NCBI GenBank assembly: GCA_019120525.1
Contig: DWUW01000120.1
Coordinates: 1 to 10,796 of the forward strand
Direction of reading: 5' to 3'
Source: Candidatus Eisenbergiella stercorigallinarum
GTDB taxonomy: Bacteria; Bacillota; Clostridia; Lachnospirales; Lachnospiraceae
DNA: 10,796 nucleotides
Shown here: in pieces, positions 1 to 6,980 of the stretch
How the letters are laid out: the number at the start of each line of letters is the position of its first letter
Numbering within the stretch: position 1 is the first letter of the stretch
The notes under the pieces: model-generated
What the model saw: the letters and a program-made list of their open reading frames with translations, nothing else
Databases searched by the model: none
What the model was told of the DNA's origin: nothing
Position numbers and translations under genes: made by a program

Positions 1-1
1 G

Positions 2-373
2 ACGGACCTTGGCACCTACAACGATTATACGGTGGAGTGCCTGAGGGGGATGGACGCCCTTCTTCTGGAGGCCAATCATGATGTGAACATGCTCCAGGTG
101 GGGCCGTATCCCTATCCGTTGAAGCAGCGGATCCTGGGGGACAGGGGGCATCTGTCCAATGAAAATTCCGGGCGGCTTCTGGGGCGGCTTCTGCATGATA
201 AGCTGAAATACATTGTCCTCGGACATCTGAGCAGGGAAAACAACCTGCCCCAGCTGGCCTATGAGACGGTGCGGCTGGAGATCGACCAGGCGGACAATCC
301 GTACAGGGCGGGCGACTTCCCGATCCAGGTGGCGAAGAGAAGCGAGCCCTCCGCAGTGATCGAGATCGCGTAA
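2..373 (+). CDS. WalJ/YycJ-like MBL-fold metallohydrolase, 3' part
   Basis: This is the C-terminal 123 residues of a gene that begins before the window; the frame is open from base 2 to a TAA at 371-373. The visible part starts with TDLG, then has EANHDVNML, a GHLSNENSG stretch and LGHLSRENN. These match the second half of the WalJ/YycJ branch of the metallo-beta-lactamase superfamily, where the Asp of T/SDLG and the His of GHLS are expected metal ligands. The family is a cytosolic metal-dependent hydrolase or nuclease, linked in Bacillus and Streptococcus to the WalRK locus. No walRK genes are visible here, so that link cannot be tested. It lies 45 bp upstream of the ACT-domain gene on the same strand and is probably co-transcribed with it. 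The family call rests on motif recognition; the N-terminal HxHxDH metal site is outside the window. Confidence 0.8.
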   Translation, partial: TDLGTYNDYTVECLRGMDALLLEANHDVNMLQVGPYPYPLKQRILGDRGHLSNENSGRLLGRLLHDKLKYIVLGHLSRENNLPQLAYETVRLEIDQADNPYRAGDFPIQVAKRSEPSAVIEIA

Positions 374-387
374 GAACCAGAATAAAG

Positions 388-404
388 TGCCGCTTTTGGC
401 GGCA
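388..404 (+). other. GC-rich hairpin abutting the ACT-gene Shine-Dalgarno
   Basis: Arms TGCCGC (388-393) and GCGGCA (399-404) enclose a TTTTG loop. The right arm ends on the first base of the AGGAGGAG ribosome binding site (404-411). No T-run follows, so it is not an intrinsic terminator. It may protect the 5' end of a processed ACT-PFL transcript or influence ribosome access. Similar hairpins occur at 4683-4698, 7155-7170 and 10304-10317. Confidence 0.6.
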
Positions 405-418
405 GGAGGAGCAGAGGA

Positions 419-691
419 ATGAAAAGAACCATTATTACAGTAGTCGGGCACGATACCGTGGGAATCATCGCGAGGGTATGTACCTATCTCGCGCAGAACA
501 ATATCAATATCCTGGATATCAGCCAGACGATCGTGCAGGAATATTTCAATATGATGATGATCGTGGACATGAACCGGGCGGAGAAGAGCTTCGGGGAGAT
601 CGCGGAGGAGCTGACGCAGCTGGGAGAACAGATCGGCGTTATCATCAAGTGTCAGAGCGAGGAAATTTTCAGCCAGATGCACAGGATCTGA
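419..691 (+). CDS. ACT domain-containing protein (UPF0237 family)
   Basis: This 90-residue protein is essentially one ACT domain. The N-terminal strand and glycine loop VVGHDTVGIIARV (residues 8-20) are the typical beta1-loop-alpha1 that binds amino acids or other small ligands at ACT dimer interfaces. A second strand (FNMMMIVDM, about 43-51) and a helix follow. The length matches free-standing UPF0237 proteins, which relate to the ACT domains of GcvR, a regulator of the glycine-cleavage system. There is no enzymatic or DNA-binding domain, so a ligand-sensing role is inferred. The start is set by AGGAGGAG at 404-411. Its stop lies 12 bp before the start of the PFL/UPF0210 gene. This ACT + PFL pair recurs in Firmicutes, which suggests the ACT protein senses a ligand for, or partners with, the PFL protein. 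The ligand is unknown. Confidence 0.88.
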   Translation: MKRTIITVVGHDTVGIIARVCTYLAQNNINILDISQTIVQEYFNMMMIVDMNRAEKSFGEIAEELTQLGEQIGVIIKCQSEEIFSQMHRI

Positions 692-703
692 ACGGAGGAC
701 GGC

Positions 704-2068
704 ATGATCAACATATTTGAAGTGAACGAGACCAATAAGATGATCGAGAAGGAGAATCTGGACGTGCGCACCATCACGCTCGGGATCAGCCTTCTTGACT
801 GTATTGATTCCGACGCGGACGCACTGAACCGGAAGATCTATGACAAGATCACGCATGCGGCGGAGAATCTGGTGAAGACCGGGGAGGAGATCTCGGCGGA
901 GTTCGGGATCCCGATCGTAAACAAGAGGATTTCCGTAACGCCCGCGGCGCTGATTGGAAGCGCCGCCTGCCGCTGTAAGGAGGATTTTGTGCGGATCGCG
1001 CAGACGCTTGACCGGGCGGCCAAGCAGGTGGGCGTGAATTTCATCGGCGGCTATTCCGCCCTGGTGTCCAAGGGGATGACGCCCGCGGACGAGCTCCTGA
1101 TCCGCTCCATTCCTCTGGCGCTCTCCACTACGGAACGGGTATGCAGCTCCGTAAACCTGGGTTCCACGAAGACCGGCATCAATATGGACGCGGTACGCCT
1201 GATGGGAGAGATCATCCTGGAAGCGGCCCATCTGACGGCGGATACGGATTCCTCCGCCTGCACGAAGCTGGTGGCCTTCTGCAACGCGCCGGACGACAAT
1301 CCGTTCATGGCGGGGGCGTTCCACGGCGTGACGGAGGCGGACCAGGTGATCAACGTGGGCGTCAGCGGCCCGGGCGTTGTGAAGACGGCGCTGGAAAAGG
1401 TGCGCGGGGAAAGCTTTGAGGTGCTCTGCGAGACGATCAAGAAAACGGCCTTTAAGGTGACGAGAGTGGGGCAGCTGGTGGCAAAGGAAGCCTCCGAGCG
1501 GCTGAACATCCCCTTCGGCATTGTGGATCTGTCCCTGGCGCCTACGCCGGCCATCGGCGACAGCGTGGCGGATATCCTGTGCGAGATCGGCCTGGAGCAT
1601 GCGGGAGCGCCCGGGACCACGGCGGCGCTGGCGCTTTTAAATGACCAGGTGAAAAAGGGCGGCGTTATGGCGTCCTCCTATGTGGGAGGCTTAAGCGGCG
1701 CGTTCATCCCTGTGAGCGAGGACCAGGGCATGATCGACGCGGTTTCCGCCGGCGCGCTTTCCCTGGAGAAGCTGGAGGCCATGACCTGTGTCTGCTCGGT
1801 CGGCCTGGACATGATTGCCATCCCGGGAGATACGAAGGCGTCCACCATTTCCGGCATCATCGCGGATGAGATGGCCATCGGCATGGTCAACCAGAAGACC
1901 ACAGCCGCGCGCCTGATCCCCGTGATCGGAAAGACGGTGGGAGACCATGCGGAATTTGGCGGCCTTCTGGGCCACGCGCCCATCATGCCGGTCAATTCCT
2001 TCGGCTGCGATGCCTTTGTGGGCAGGAAGGGAAGGATCCCCGCACCCATCCACAGCTTTAAAAACTGA
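704..2068 (+). CDS. PFL family protein (UPF0210/DUF711)
   Basis: This 454-residue protein has the usual length of UPF0210/DUF711. Recognisable stretches include RTITLGISL (residues 22-30), FIGGYSALVSKGMTPAD (113-129), NLGSTKTGINMDAVRLMG (151-168) and a C-terminal GHAPIMPVNSFGCDAFVGRKGRIPAP. The family is structurally related to pyruvate formate-lyase. However, the C-terminus shows no RVxGY-type glycyl-radical motif, so radical chemistry should not be assumed. The reaction is unknown. The ribosome binding site CGGAGGA (693-699) sits just after the ACT-gene stop, so the two are translationally close and probably one operon. Its last 11 bp overlap the 3' end of the convergent tmcAL gene. A likely terminator for this transcript lies about 150 bp further on, inside tmcAL. 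Confidence 0.9.
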   Translation: MINIFEVNETNKMIEKENLDVRTITLGISLLDCIDSDADALNRKIYDKITHAAENLVKTGEEISAEFGIPIVNKRISVTPAALIGSAACRCKEDFVRIAQTLDRAAKQVGVNFIGGYSALVSKGMTPADELLIRSIPLALSTTERVCSSVNLGSTKTGINMDAVRLMGEIILEAAHLTADTDSSACTKLVAFCNAPDDNPFMAGAFHGVTEADQVINVGVSGPGVVKTALEKVRGESFEVLCETIKKTAFKVTRVGQLVAKEASERLNIPFGIVDLSLAPTPAIGDSVADILCEIGLEHAGAPGTTAALALLNDQVKKGGVMASSYVGGLSGAFIPVSEDQGMIDAVSAGALSLEKLEAMTCVCSVGLDMIAIPGDTKASTISGIIADEMAIGMVNQKTTAARLIPVIGKTVGDHAEFGGLLGHAPIMPVNSFGCDAFVGRKGRIPAPIHSFKN

Positions 2069-3377
2069 TGATCTGTCTCTGATATTCATTTAAGAAGGGC
2101 GTTCCATATCTGCTGCTGACGGCGGCCTGATAGATATGGGACGCCCTGATTTCTTCTGCCAGAAGCGGCAGCAGGCTATCCGGAAGCAGCTCTCTGGCTG
2201 TCGCCAGCCGGAAAAACAGGGGGGAAGCCCCCTTTTTTTTAATTTCGGAAAGGAGCGGCAGAGCCCGGGCTGAGAAGCCGAGCATTCTCAGATACACGGG
2301 AAAGCCCTGGGCTTTGCTTTCTTCCAGATCCCTCTGCCTGATGCCCAGGAGGATATGGCAGAGACCTCTTGACGCGCGCGCGTGGGGAAGGTCCCTGGAA
2401 TGCAGGAGCCTGCAGAGCTCCTGCCAGCCGGAAAAGAGGTAAAGCTGCTTCTCGATCTTGTCCGCCAGGGCCTTGCTGATATCGGCGAAGTCAGTAAGAG
2501 GGGAGGGGGCTTTGGAAAAATCGGGTCCTTCCAGAAGCTCAAGCAGGCGGCAGCGCAAGGGAAGGACAAAGTCTTCCTCCGTAATGGGTCCCCGGCCATC
2601 CTGCCGTTTAAAGAGAAGCTGCCAGGTGATGGAAGGAAGGCTGGGACGAAGCTTTTGAAAGGCCTCATCCGCAGAGGGGCCATCCTGCAGGGCAGCCCGG
2701 ACCGCGGAGGCGGAACTGAAGACGGCTGCAGCCGCATTTTTGCCGCAGGAAGGACCTTCCGCCGTCAGGCTGTCCATTTCCGCCAGCCTGGTGTCGTGAT
2801 AATCCCCTTTCCGGAGAATGGCCAGAGGGCGGATACCGCTTTCCCGGGAGGTGAGGGCCCGGCAGTATTCGATCCCCAGGATGTTGTTGGGCAGGGAAAG
2901 AAGCGAGGGATCCACATCGGAAAGGCCGCGCAGCGCAAGCTCTCTTGCTGCGGGGTAAGAAAGCCCGGCCCTCTGCGCGTCCCGGAGCTTATGCCGATAT
3001 TCCGGGGTGCCTTCCGCCTTTGAAAGCAGTGCGGAGGCGGCGAGAAGCGCTCCGGTATCCCCGCATTCACTTCCAAAGCACAGGGTATCCACACAGCCCA
3101 GCTGATCCAGGACGCTGACCGCCCCGGAAGCAAAATATTCCGCGCTGGCGCAGGAAAAACGTACCGGCAGCTCCAGGACAAGATCCGCGCCGCAGGAAAG
3201 GGCCATGCGCGCCCTGTCATATTTGTCCAGAACGGCAGGCGTGCCGCGCTGCGTGAAGCAGCCGCTCATGACTACGATGATATAGTCCGCGCCCGTCATC
3301 CGGCGTGCCTCGGCAAGCTGATATTCATGTCCCCTATGGAAGGGGTTATATTCCGCGATGATTCCCGTTACCTTCAT
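2058..3377 (-). CDS. tmcAL: tRNA(Met) cytidine acetate ligase
   Basis: This 439-residue protein is similar in length to Bacillus YlbM/TmcAL. The N-terminus GIIAEYNPFHRGHEYQL carries the HxGH nucleotidyltransferase motif (His14, His17). SGCFTQRGTPAVLDKYDRA (38-56) and GADLVLELP (63-71) are family hallmarks, and the C-terminus has the ASHIYQAAVSSRYG stretch. The family enzyme activates acetate with ATP to acetyl-AMP and transfers the acetyl group to N4 of C34 in elongator tRNA(Met), giving ac4C, in the cytosol. The start is supported by GGAG eight bases upstream (complement of 3386-3389) and a sigma-A promoter at 3426-3454. It diverges from pta-ackA, the pathway that makes acetate, which fits its substrate. 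Its 3' end overlaps the PFL gene, and no intrinsic terminator for this strand is evident there. Confidence 0.92.
   Translation of the reverse strand: MKVTGIIAEYNPFHRGHEYQLAEARRMTGADYIIVVMSGCFTQRGTPAVLDKYDRARMALSCGADLVLELPVRFSCASAEYFASGAVSVLDQLGCVDTLCFGSECGDTGALLAASALLSKAEGTPEYRHKLRDAQRAGLSYPAARELALRGLSDVDPSLLSLPNNILGIEYCRALTSRESGIRPLAILRKGDYHDTRLAEMDSLTAEGPSCGKNAAAAVFSSASAVRAALQDGPSADEAFQKLRPSLPSITWQLLFKRQDGRGPITEEDFVLPLRCRLLELLEGPDFSKAPSPLTDFADISKALADKIEKQLYLFSGWQELCRLLHSRDLPHARASRGLCHILLGIRQRDLEESKAQGFPVYLRMLGFSARALPLLSEIKKKGASPLFFRLATARELLPDSLLPLLAEEIRASHIYQAAVSSRYGTPFLNEYQRQIISF
2219..2240 (+). terminator. Intrinsic terminator for the ACT-PFL transcript, inside tmcAL
   Basis: A GGGGG arm (2220-2224), AAG loop and CCCCC arm (2228-2232) are followed by eight Ts (2233-2240), a textbook plus-strand intrinsic terminator shape. 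It lies about 150 bp after the PFL stop and is antisense to tmcAL codons for KKKGASP. A second hairpin, GGCTG-TCGC-CAGCC (2196-2209), precedes it. No better terminator is seen between 2068 and 2219, so the PFL message probably runs antisense into tmcAL. Confidence 0.65.
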
Positions 3378-3405
3378 GAAACTGTCTCCGTCCGGCTGAT
3401 TTTTT

Positions 3406-3417
3406 CTGAGATCTCAG
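3406..3417. promoter_or_regulatory. 12-bp palindrome in the tmcAL leader
   Basis: CTGAGATCTCAG is a perfect palindrome just downstream of the tmcAL -10 box, at about the transcription start. The position suits a repressor operator. A 12-bp palindrome is expected a few times by chance in a window this size, so only its location supports it. Confidence 0.25.
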
Positions 3418-3425
3418 GTACGCCC

Positions 3426-3454
3426 ATTATATCATGCCGGCGGGATTTTGGCAC
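3426..3454 (-). promoter_or_regulatory. tmcAL sigma-A promoter
   Basis: Read on the minus strand: -35 GTGCCA (complement of 3449-3454, 4/6 to consensus), a 17-bp spacer and a perfect TATAAT (complement of 3426-3431). This predicts a transcript start near 3419 and a leader of about 40 nt. Confidence 0.7.
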
Positions 3455-3474
3455 GGGATATCGAAAGCATGCGG

Positions 3475-3495
3475 TTTGTGCAAGATTTTGTGCAA
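3475..3495. promoter_or_regulatory. Two 9-bp direct repeats upstream of the pta promoter
   Basis: TTTGTGCAA occurs at 3475-3483 and again at 3487-3495, 12 bp apart, just upstream of the pta -35 box. The arrangement suits a regulator binding site between the divergent tmcAL and pta promoters. The half-site loosely resembles TTGTTAA of Rex operators but lacks the inverted partner, so no regulator is named. Confidence 0.3.
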
Positions 3496-3514
3496 TAAAA
3501 TCTGGAAAAGAACC

Positions 3515-3543
3515 TTGTATACAATGGAAAATTCCGTTATAAT
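3515..3543 (+). promoter_or_regulatory. pta-ackA sigma-A promoter
   Basis: -35 TTGTAT (3515-3520), an exact 17-bp spacer, and a perfect -10 TATAAT (3538-3543). This predicts a start near 3550 and a leader of about 50 nt. It is the strongest plus-strand promoter in the window, in keeping with high expression of fermentative acetate formation. Confidence 0.85.
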
Positions 3544-3601
3544 TTTAATCAGACTTTAGACGGAAGACAAAAGGAAAAATGTGCGGAAAGGAGCAGAAGA
3601 A

Positions 3602-4603
3602 ATGTCTTACATCGATATCATCAAGGAAAAGGCCAGACAGGATAAGAAGACCATCGTCATGCCGGAAACGAACGACAAGAGAACCCTGATCGCCGCAGCC
3701 CATGTGCTGCAGGAGGGAATCGCCAATATCATCATGGTGGGCAATGAAGAGAAGATCATGGACGGCGCGGGCTGGCTGGAGGTGGATCTGACCGGCGTTA
3801 AGGTCATCGACCCCACCAAAACGGAAAAATTTGAGGAATACGCCCAGCTTCTGTATGAGACGAGAAAGAAAAAGGGTATGACCCTGGAGGAGGCGAGACA
3901 GCGGCTGTTAGACGATCCGCTGACCTTCGGCGTGGTGATGGTTAAGGCAAACGACGCGGACGGCATGGTCGCGGGCGCCTGTCACGCGACGGCGGATGTC
4001 CTTCGCCCTTCCCTTCAGATCCTGCGTACGGCTCCCGGCGTGAAGCTGGTTTCCGCTTTCTTTATCCTGGACGTTCCGGACTGCGAGTACGGGGAGCATG
4101 GAACCTTCCTGTTCGCGGACTGCGGCCTGAACCAGGATCCGACCTCAGAGGAGCTTGCGGCCATTGCGGATACCAGCGCGAAGAGCTTCAAGCAGCTGAT
4201 CGGCGCGAAGCCCATCATTGCCATGCTGTCCCATTCCACGAAGGGAAGCGCCCATCACGCGCTGGTGGATAAGGTGACGAAGGCAGTGGAGATCGCCCAC
4301 GAGCAGTACCCGCACCTGACCCTGGACGGCGAGCTGCAGACGGACGCGGCCCTGGTTCCCAAGGTTGCGAAGTCCAAGGCTCCCGGAAGTGAAGTGGCGG
4401 GCAAGGCCAACGTCCTGATCTTCCCGAACCTGGATGCCGGAAATATCGGATATAAGCTGGTGGAACGTCTCGGCAGGGCGGAAGCCTACGGGCCGATGCT
4501 GCAGGGCATCGCGAAGCCGGTAAACGATCTGTCCAGAGGCTGTGACTGGGAGGATATCGTGGGCGTGGTCGCCCTTACCGCCGTACAGGCCCAGCTGGCG
4601 TAA
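3602..4603 (+). CDS. pta: Phosphate acetyltransferase
   Basis: This 333-residue enzyme is the short, single-domain Pta form, with only the PTA_PTB domain and no N-terminal DRTGG/P-loop extension. It converts acetyl-CoA and phosphate to acetyl phosphate and CoA in the cytosol. Family motifs seen: TIVMPETNDKRTL near the N-terminus, GMVAGACHATADVLRP, GSAHHALVDKVTKA, LTLDGELQTDAALV, and the C-terminal block GSEVAGKANVLIFPNLDAGN then KLVERLGRAEAYGPMLQG. The ATG at 3602 is preferred to an in-frame GTG at 3581 because AAAGGAG (3587-3593) lies eight bases before it and homologues begin with M-x-x-I-x-x-I-K-x-K-A. ackA follows after 114 bp and supplies the next step. A sigma-A promoter stands at 3515-3543. 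Confidence 0.96.
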   Translation: MSYIDIIKEKARQDKKTIVMPETNDKRTLIAAAHVLQEGIANIIMVGNEEKIMDGAGWLEVDLTGVKVIDPTKTEKFEEYAQLLYETRKKKGMTLEEARQRLLDDPLTFGVVMVKANDADGMVAGACHATADVLRPSLQILRTAPGVKLVSAFFILDVPDCEYGEHGTFLFADCGLNQDPTSEELAAIADTSAKSFKQLIGAKPIIAMLSHSTKGSAHHALVDKVTKAVEIAHEQYPHLTLDGELQTDAALVPKVAKSKAPGSEVAGKANVLIFPNLDAGNIGYKLVERLGRAEAYGPMLQGIAKPVNDLSRGCDWEDIVGVVALTAVQAQLA

Positions 4604-4682
4604 ACGAGGCCTTCCGGCAGGAAGCTGCATTGGGAAATTACATGGGGAAAGCCGGACAGAAGGCCGGATAGATGGGTTAATT

Positions 4683-4698
4683 TGCCGCCTGTGCGGCA
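4683..4698 (+). other. GC-rich hairpin upstream of the ackA Shine-Dalgarno
   Basis: Arms TGCCGC (4683-4688) and GCGGCA (4693-4698) close a CTGT loop directly before the GGAAAAAGAGGG purine tract and the ackA start. Another small stem, CTTCC-GGCA-GGAAG (4611-4624), follows the pta stop. Neither is followed by a T-run, so pta and ackA are probably co-transcribed. The hairpins may mark mRNA processing or stability boundaries that adjust the Pta/AckA ratio. Confidence 0.55.
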
Positions 4699-4717
4699 GG
4701 AAAAAGAGGGATAGCAA

Positions 4718-5917
4718 ATGAATATTCTGGTAATAAACTGCGGCAGCTCTTCGGTGAAATTCCAGCTCATTGATTCTGAGAGCGAGAAGCTGATCGCAAA
4801 GGGACTGTGTGAAAGGATCGGAATAGAAGGGAGCCGGCTGGTATATACGCCTGCCGGCGGGAAAAAACAGATCACAGAGGCGGTGATGGACGACCATAAG
4901 GCAGCCATCGGCATGGTACTGAAGGCGCTCACAGATCCGGAAAGCGGAGCGGTTAAGGATCTGTCCGAGATCGGGGCAGTGGGGCACCGCATTGTCCACG
5001 GCGGAGAAAACTTTTCCAAAGCGACGCTGATCACGGACGAAGTAAAGAAGGCTATCGCGGACTGCAGTGATCTGGCGCCGCTTCATAATCCGGCCAACCT
5101 GATCGGGATTGAAGCCTGCGAGGCGCTGATGCCGTCCGTACCGATGGTGGCGGTCTTCGATACAGCCTTCCATCAGACCATGCCGGAGGAATGTTATCTG
5201 TACGCGATCCCCTATCGTTATTATAAGGATTACCGGATCCGCAGATACGGTTTTCACGGCACAAGCCACGAATACGTGTCCAGGCGGGCGGCTGCCGTTC
5301 TCGGGAAGCCTGTTGAAGAACTGAGGATCATTGTCTGCCATCTGGGAAACGGCGCGTCTGTTTCCGCGGTGAAGAATGGAAAGTGCCTGGATACTTCCAT
5401 GGGGCTCACTCCGCTGGAAGGGCTTGTGATGGGGACAAGAAGCGGGGACATCGATCCGGCGATCGTGGAGTTCATTGCCAATAAAGAGGGAAAGAGCGCC
5501 AGCGAGGTGCTGCGTATCCTGAATAAGGAATCCGGCGTCTACGGCGTTTCAGATGGATTTTCCTCTGATTTCCGCGATCTTGAGGACGCGTATGAGAAAG
5601 GCAACGAGGACGCAAAGAGGGCGATGGAGGTATTCATCCACAGCGTGGTGAAATACATCGGCGCCTATACGGCGGAGATGAGCGGTGTGGATGCGATCTG
5701 CTTTACGGCAGGCGTGGGAGAGAACAGCCCGGTCATCAGGGACAGGATCCTGAAGCATCTCGCGTATATGAATATTACCATTGACGAGACCGAAAATCAC
5801 AGGCGTGGAGAAGAGGTGGTGATTTCCGCTCCCGGCCCGGGACCGAAGGTGCTGGTGATCCCCACGAATGAAGAACTGTCCATCGCGAGACAGACATACG
5901 CGATCGTGGCAAAATAA
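4718..5917 (+). CDS. ackA: Acetate kinase
   Basis: This 399-residue protein has the standard AckA length. It converts acetyl phosphate plus ADP to acetate plus ATP, the substrate-level phosphorylation step after Pta. The ASKHA-fold signatures are complete: NCGSSSVKFQL at 7-17, GHRIVHGG (89-96), FDTAFHQTMPE (147-157), RYGFHGTSHEYVS (176-188), HLGNGASVSAVKNG (208-221), MGTRSGDIDP (239-248) and FTAGVGENSPVIR (329-341). Residues matching the catalytic set known from the Methanosarcina enzyme are present at Asn7, Arg91, His123, Asp148, His180 and Arg241, with the C-terminal TNEE Glu at 385. The start is supported by a purine-rich AGAGGG (4705-4710), a rather weak site. No yceD/DUF177-rpmF genes follow, unlike many clostridia. 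Confidence 0.97.
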   Translation: MNILVINCGSSSVKFQLIDSESEKLIAKGLCERIGIEGSRLVYTPAGGKKQITEAVMDDHKAAIGMVLKALTDPESGAVKDLSEIGAVGHRIVHGGENFSKATLITDEVKKAIADCSDLAPLHNPANLIGIEACEALMPSVPMVAVFDTAFHQTMPEECYLYAIPYRYYKDYRIRRYGFHGTSHEYVSRRAAAVLGKPVEELRIIVCHLGNGASVSAVKNGKCLDTSMGLTPLEGLVMGTRSGDIDPAIVEFIANKEGKSASEVLRILNKESGVYGVSDGFSSDFRDLEDAYEKGNEDAKRAMEVFIHSVVKYIGAYTAEMSGVDAICFTAGVGENSPVIRDRILKHLAYMNITIDETENHRRGEEVVISAPGPGPKVLVIPTNEELSIARQTYAIVAK

Positions 5918-5946
5918 ATCTGACCTGTAAAAACAGAATGAAATTG

Positions 5947-6834
5947 TCAGGGAAGCCGGCATTTGACCGGCTTCTTTTGCGCCTGCGAGGGGGCCAGCCC
6001 GGTCTCCCGTTTAAAGGCCCTGGAGAAGTAGCTCTGCGTGTTGAAGCCAAGCTCCTGCGCCGTGCGGGAAACGGTCTGTCCGCTTTCAAGAAGCTGGACG
6101 GCGGCCTTGATTTTCAGCTTTAAAAGATATTTATGGACGCTGATGCCCGCGTATTTGTCGAAGAGGCGCTTCAGCCCGGACTCGCTGACCCCGCAGAAGC
6201 GGGCGGTCTCGGGAACGGAGGGCTGGCGGTGGATGTTGCTGTTCAGGTAATTGACCGCGTGGCTGAAAAGAACGGCCTCCGGATCGCTGGAGACGGAGGA
6301 AACGGAACCTGTCTCGGCCAGGGAGAGCATGAAAAGCTCAAGGAGGGAGGCCACTGTCTGGGAATAGGCGGGCAGCCGGCCAAAGGGCTTCAGATAGCGG
6401 CAATAGCTGTCGGCTCCGGCAGCTCCGTCGCTTCCAACATCTCCGCCAGCTCCGGCGTTCTGGCGGGCAAAGGCGTAGAGCTTCCAAAGAAGCTCCTGCT
6501 GGAGCTGCGTGAGGGCGAATACCTTTTCACTGAGCCATCCGGTGAGCGGGCCTTCCGCGGCAAAGGAGAAGATGAACAGGTCCGCGCCCCTTTCGCCGGT
6601 CACGATGAACTTATGCAGCTCCAGCGGCTTATGAAAAATGATGAAGCCGCGGCCAAGATCGTATACCCTTTCATCGCCGGAAACGCAGACCTCACCTTCC
6701 TTCACATAGAGGCATTCCCAGAAATTGTGGCTTTCCCCCGGAAATTCGTAGCCTCTGTCATAGTGGATTTCAAACAAAGAATAAAATGCCGGAAGCTGTA
6801 TCTGCGGCTTGACCGGATGCGCGACCCAGACCAT
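5947..6834 (-). CDS. AraC-family transcriptional regulator
   Basis: This is a 295-residue cytosolic regulator. Residues 1 to about 100 look like an AraC-type cupin sensor domain (YVKEGEVCVSGDERVYDLGRGFIIFHKPLELHKF, about 43-76). A helical linker contains a Gly/Ala-rich stretch (127-142). The C-terminus is the double helix-turn-helix: helix-turn-helix 1 around 206-226 (PETARFCGVSESGLKRLF) and helix-turn-helix 2 around 255-276 (SRTAQELGFNTQSYFSRAFKRETG), the conserved family signature. The ligand is probably a sugar, from family habit and neighbours. The start has AAAGGA nine bases upstream (complement of 6844-6849). It diverges from the GH109-like gene and is the natural candidate to control it. 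The last ten residues are an atypical tail that overlaps the ackA terminator. Confidence 0.92.
   Translation of the reverse strand: MVWVAHPVKPQIQLPAFYSLFEIHYDRGYEFPGESHNFWECLYVKEGEVCVSGDERVYDLGRGFIIFHKPLELHKFIVTGERGADLFIFSFAAEGPLTGWLSEKVFALTQLQQELLWKLYAFARQNAGAGGDVGSDGAAGADSYCRYLKPFGRLPAYSQTVASLLELFMLSLAETGSVSSVSSDPEAVLFSHAVNYLNSNIHRQPSVPETARFCGVSESGLKRLFDKYAGISVHKYLLKLKIKAAVQLLESGQTVSRTAQELGFNTQSYFSRAFKRETGLAPSQAQKKPVKCRLP
5952..5978 (+). terminator. pta-ackA terminator embedded in the araC 3' end
   Basis: Arms GAAGCCGG (5952-5959) and CCGGCTTC (5967-5974) enclose a 7-nt loop, followed by TTTT (5975-5978). It lies 35 bp after the ackA stop and acts on the plus strand; the minus strand has no T-run directly after it. 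The same bases encode the last residues (KKPVKCRLP) of the convergent AraC-type gene. Confidence 0.8.
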
Positions 6835-6870
6835 AAAAATCTGTCCTTTCCGCGCCGTTTCCCGGTGCTC

Positions 6871-6896
6871 CTGCCTGGGCGGGGCAGCCTGTCGGC
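6871..6896. other. GC-rich structured segment in the araC leader
   Basis: Between the araC start and its predicted promoter, CTGCC (6871-6875) can pair with GGCAG (6883-6887). The decamer GCCTGTCGGC at 6887-6896 recurs exactly at 7070-7079 and 7158-7167 in the neighbouring leader. This suggests both divergent leaders share related hairpin material. No ORF is credible in this stretch. Confidence 0.35.
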
Positions 6897-6980
6897 CTGC
6901 AGCTTGCCTTCAGGCAGGACGGCAGGGAGACGGCACTTTGATGTTGAACGAAAAGTATCCGATAATGAGCTGATTTGATA

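Noticed and set aside
3581..3601. GTG start seven codons upstream of the chosen pta start
   Set aside because: AAAGGAG lies between the GTG and the ATG at 3602, and the added residues are not typical of Pta.
4145..5341. Long minus-strand open frame (398 codons) opposite pta and ackA
   Set aside because: It lies opposite two complete, conserved enzymes, has no recognisable domain or ribosome binding site, and is rich in Arg, His and Gln as GC-rich shadow frames usually are.
6133..6978. Plus-strand open frame of 281 codons opposite the araC-type gene
   Set aside because: The opposite strand encodes a complete AraC protein with both helix-turn-helix motifs; the plus frame has no family features.
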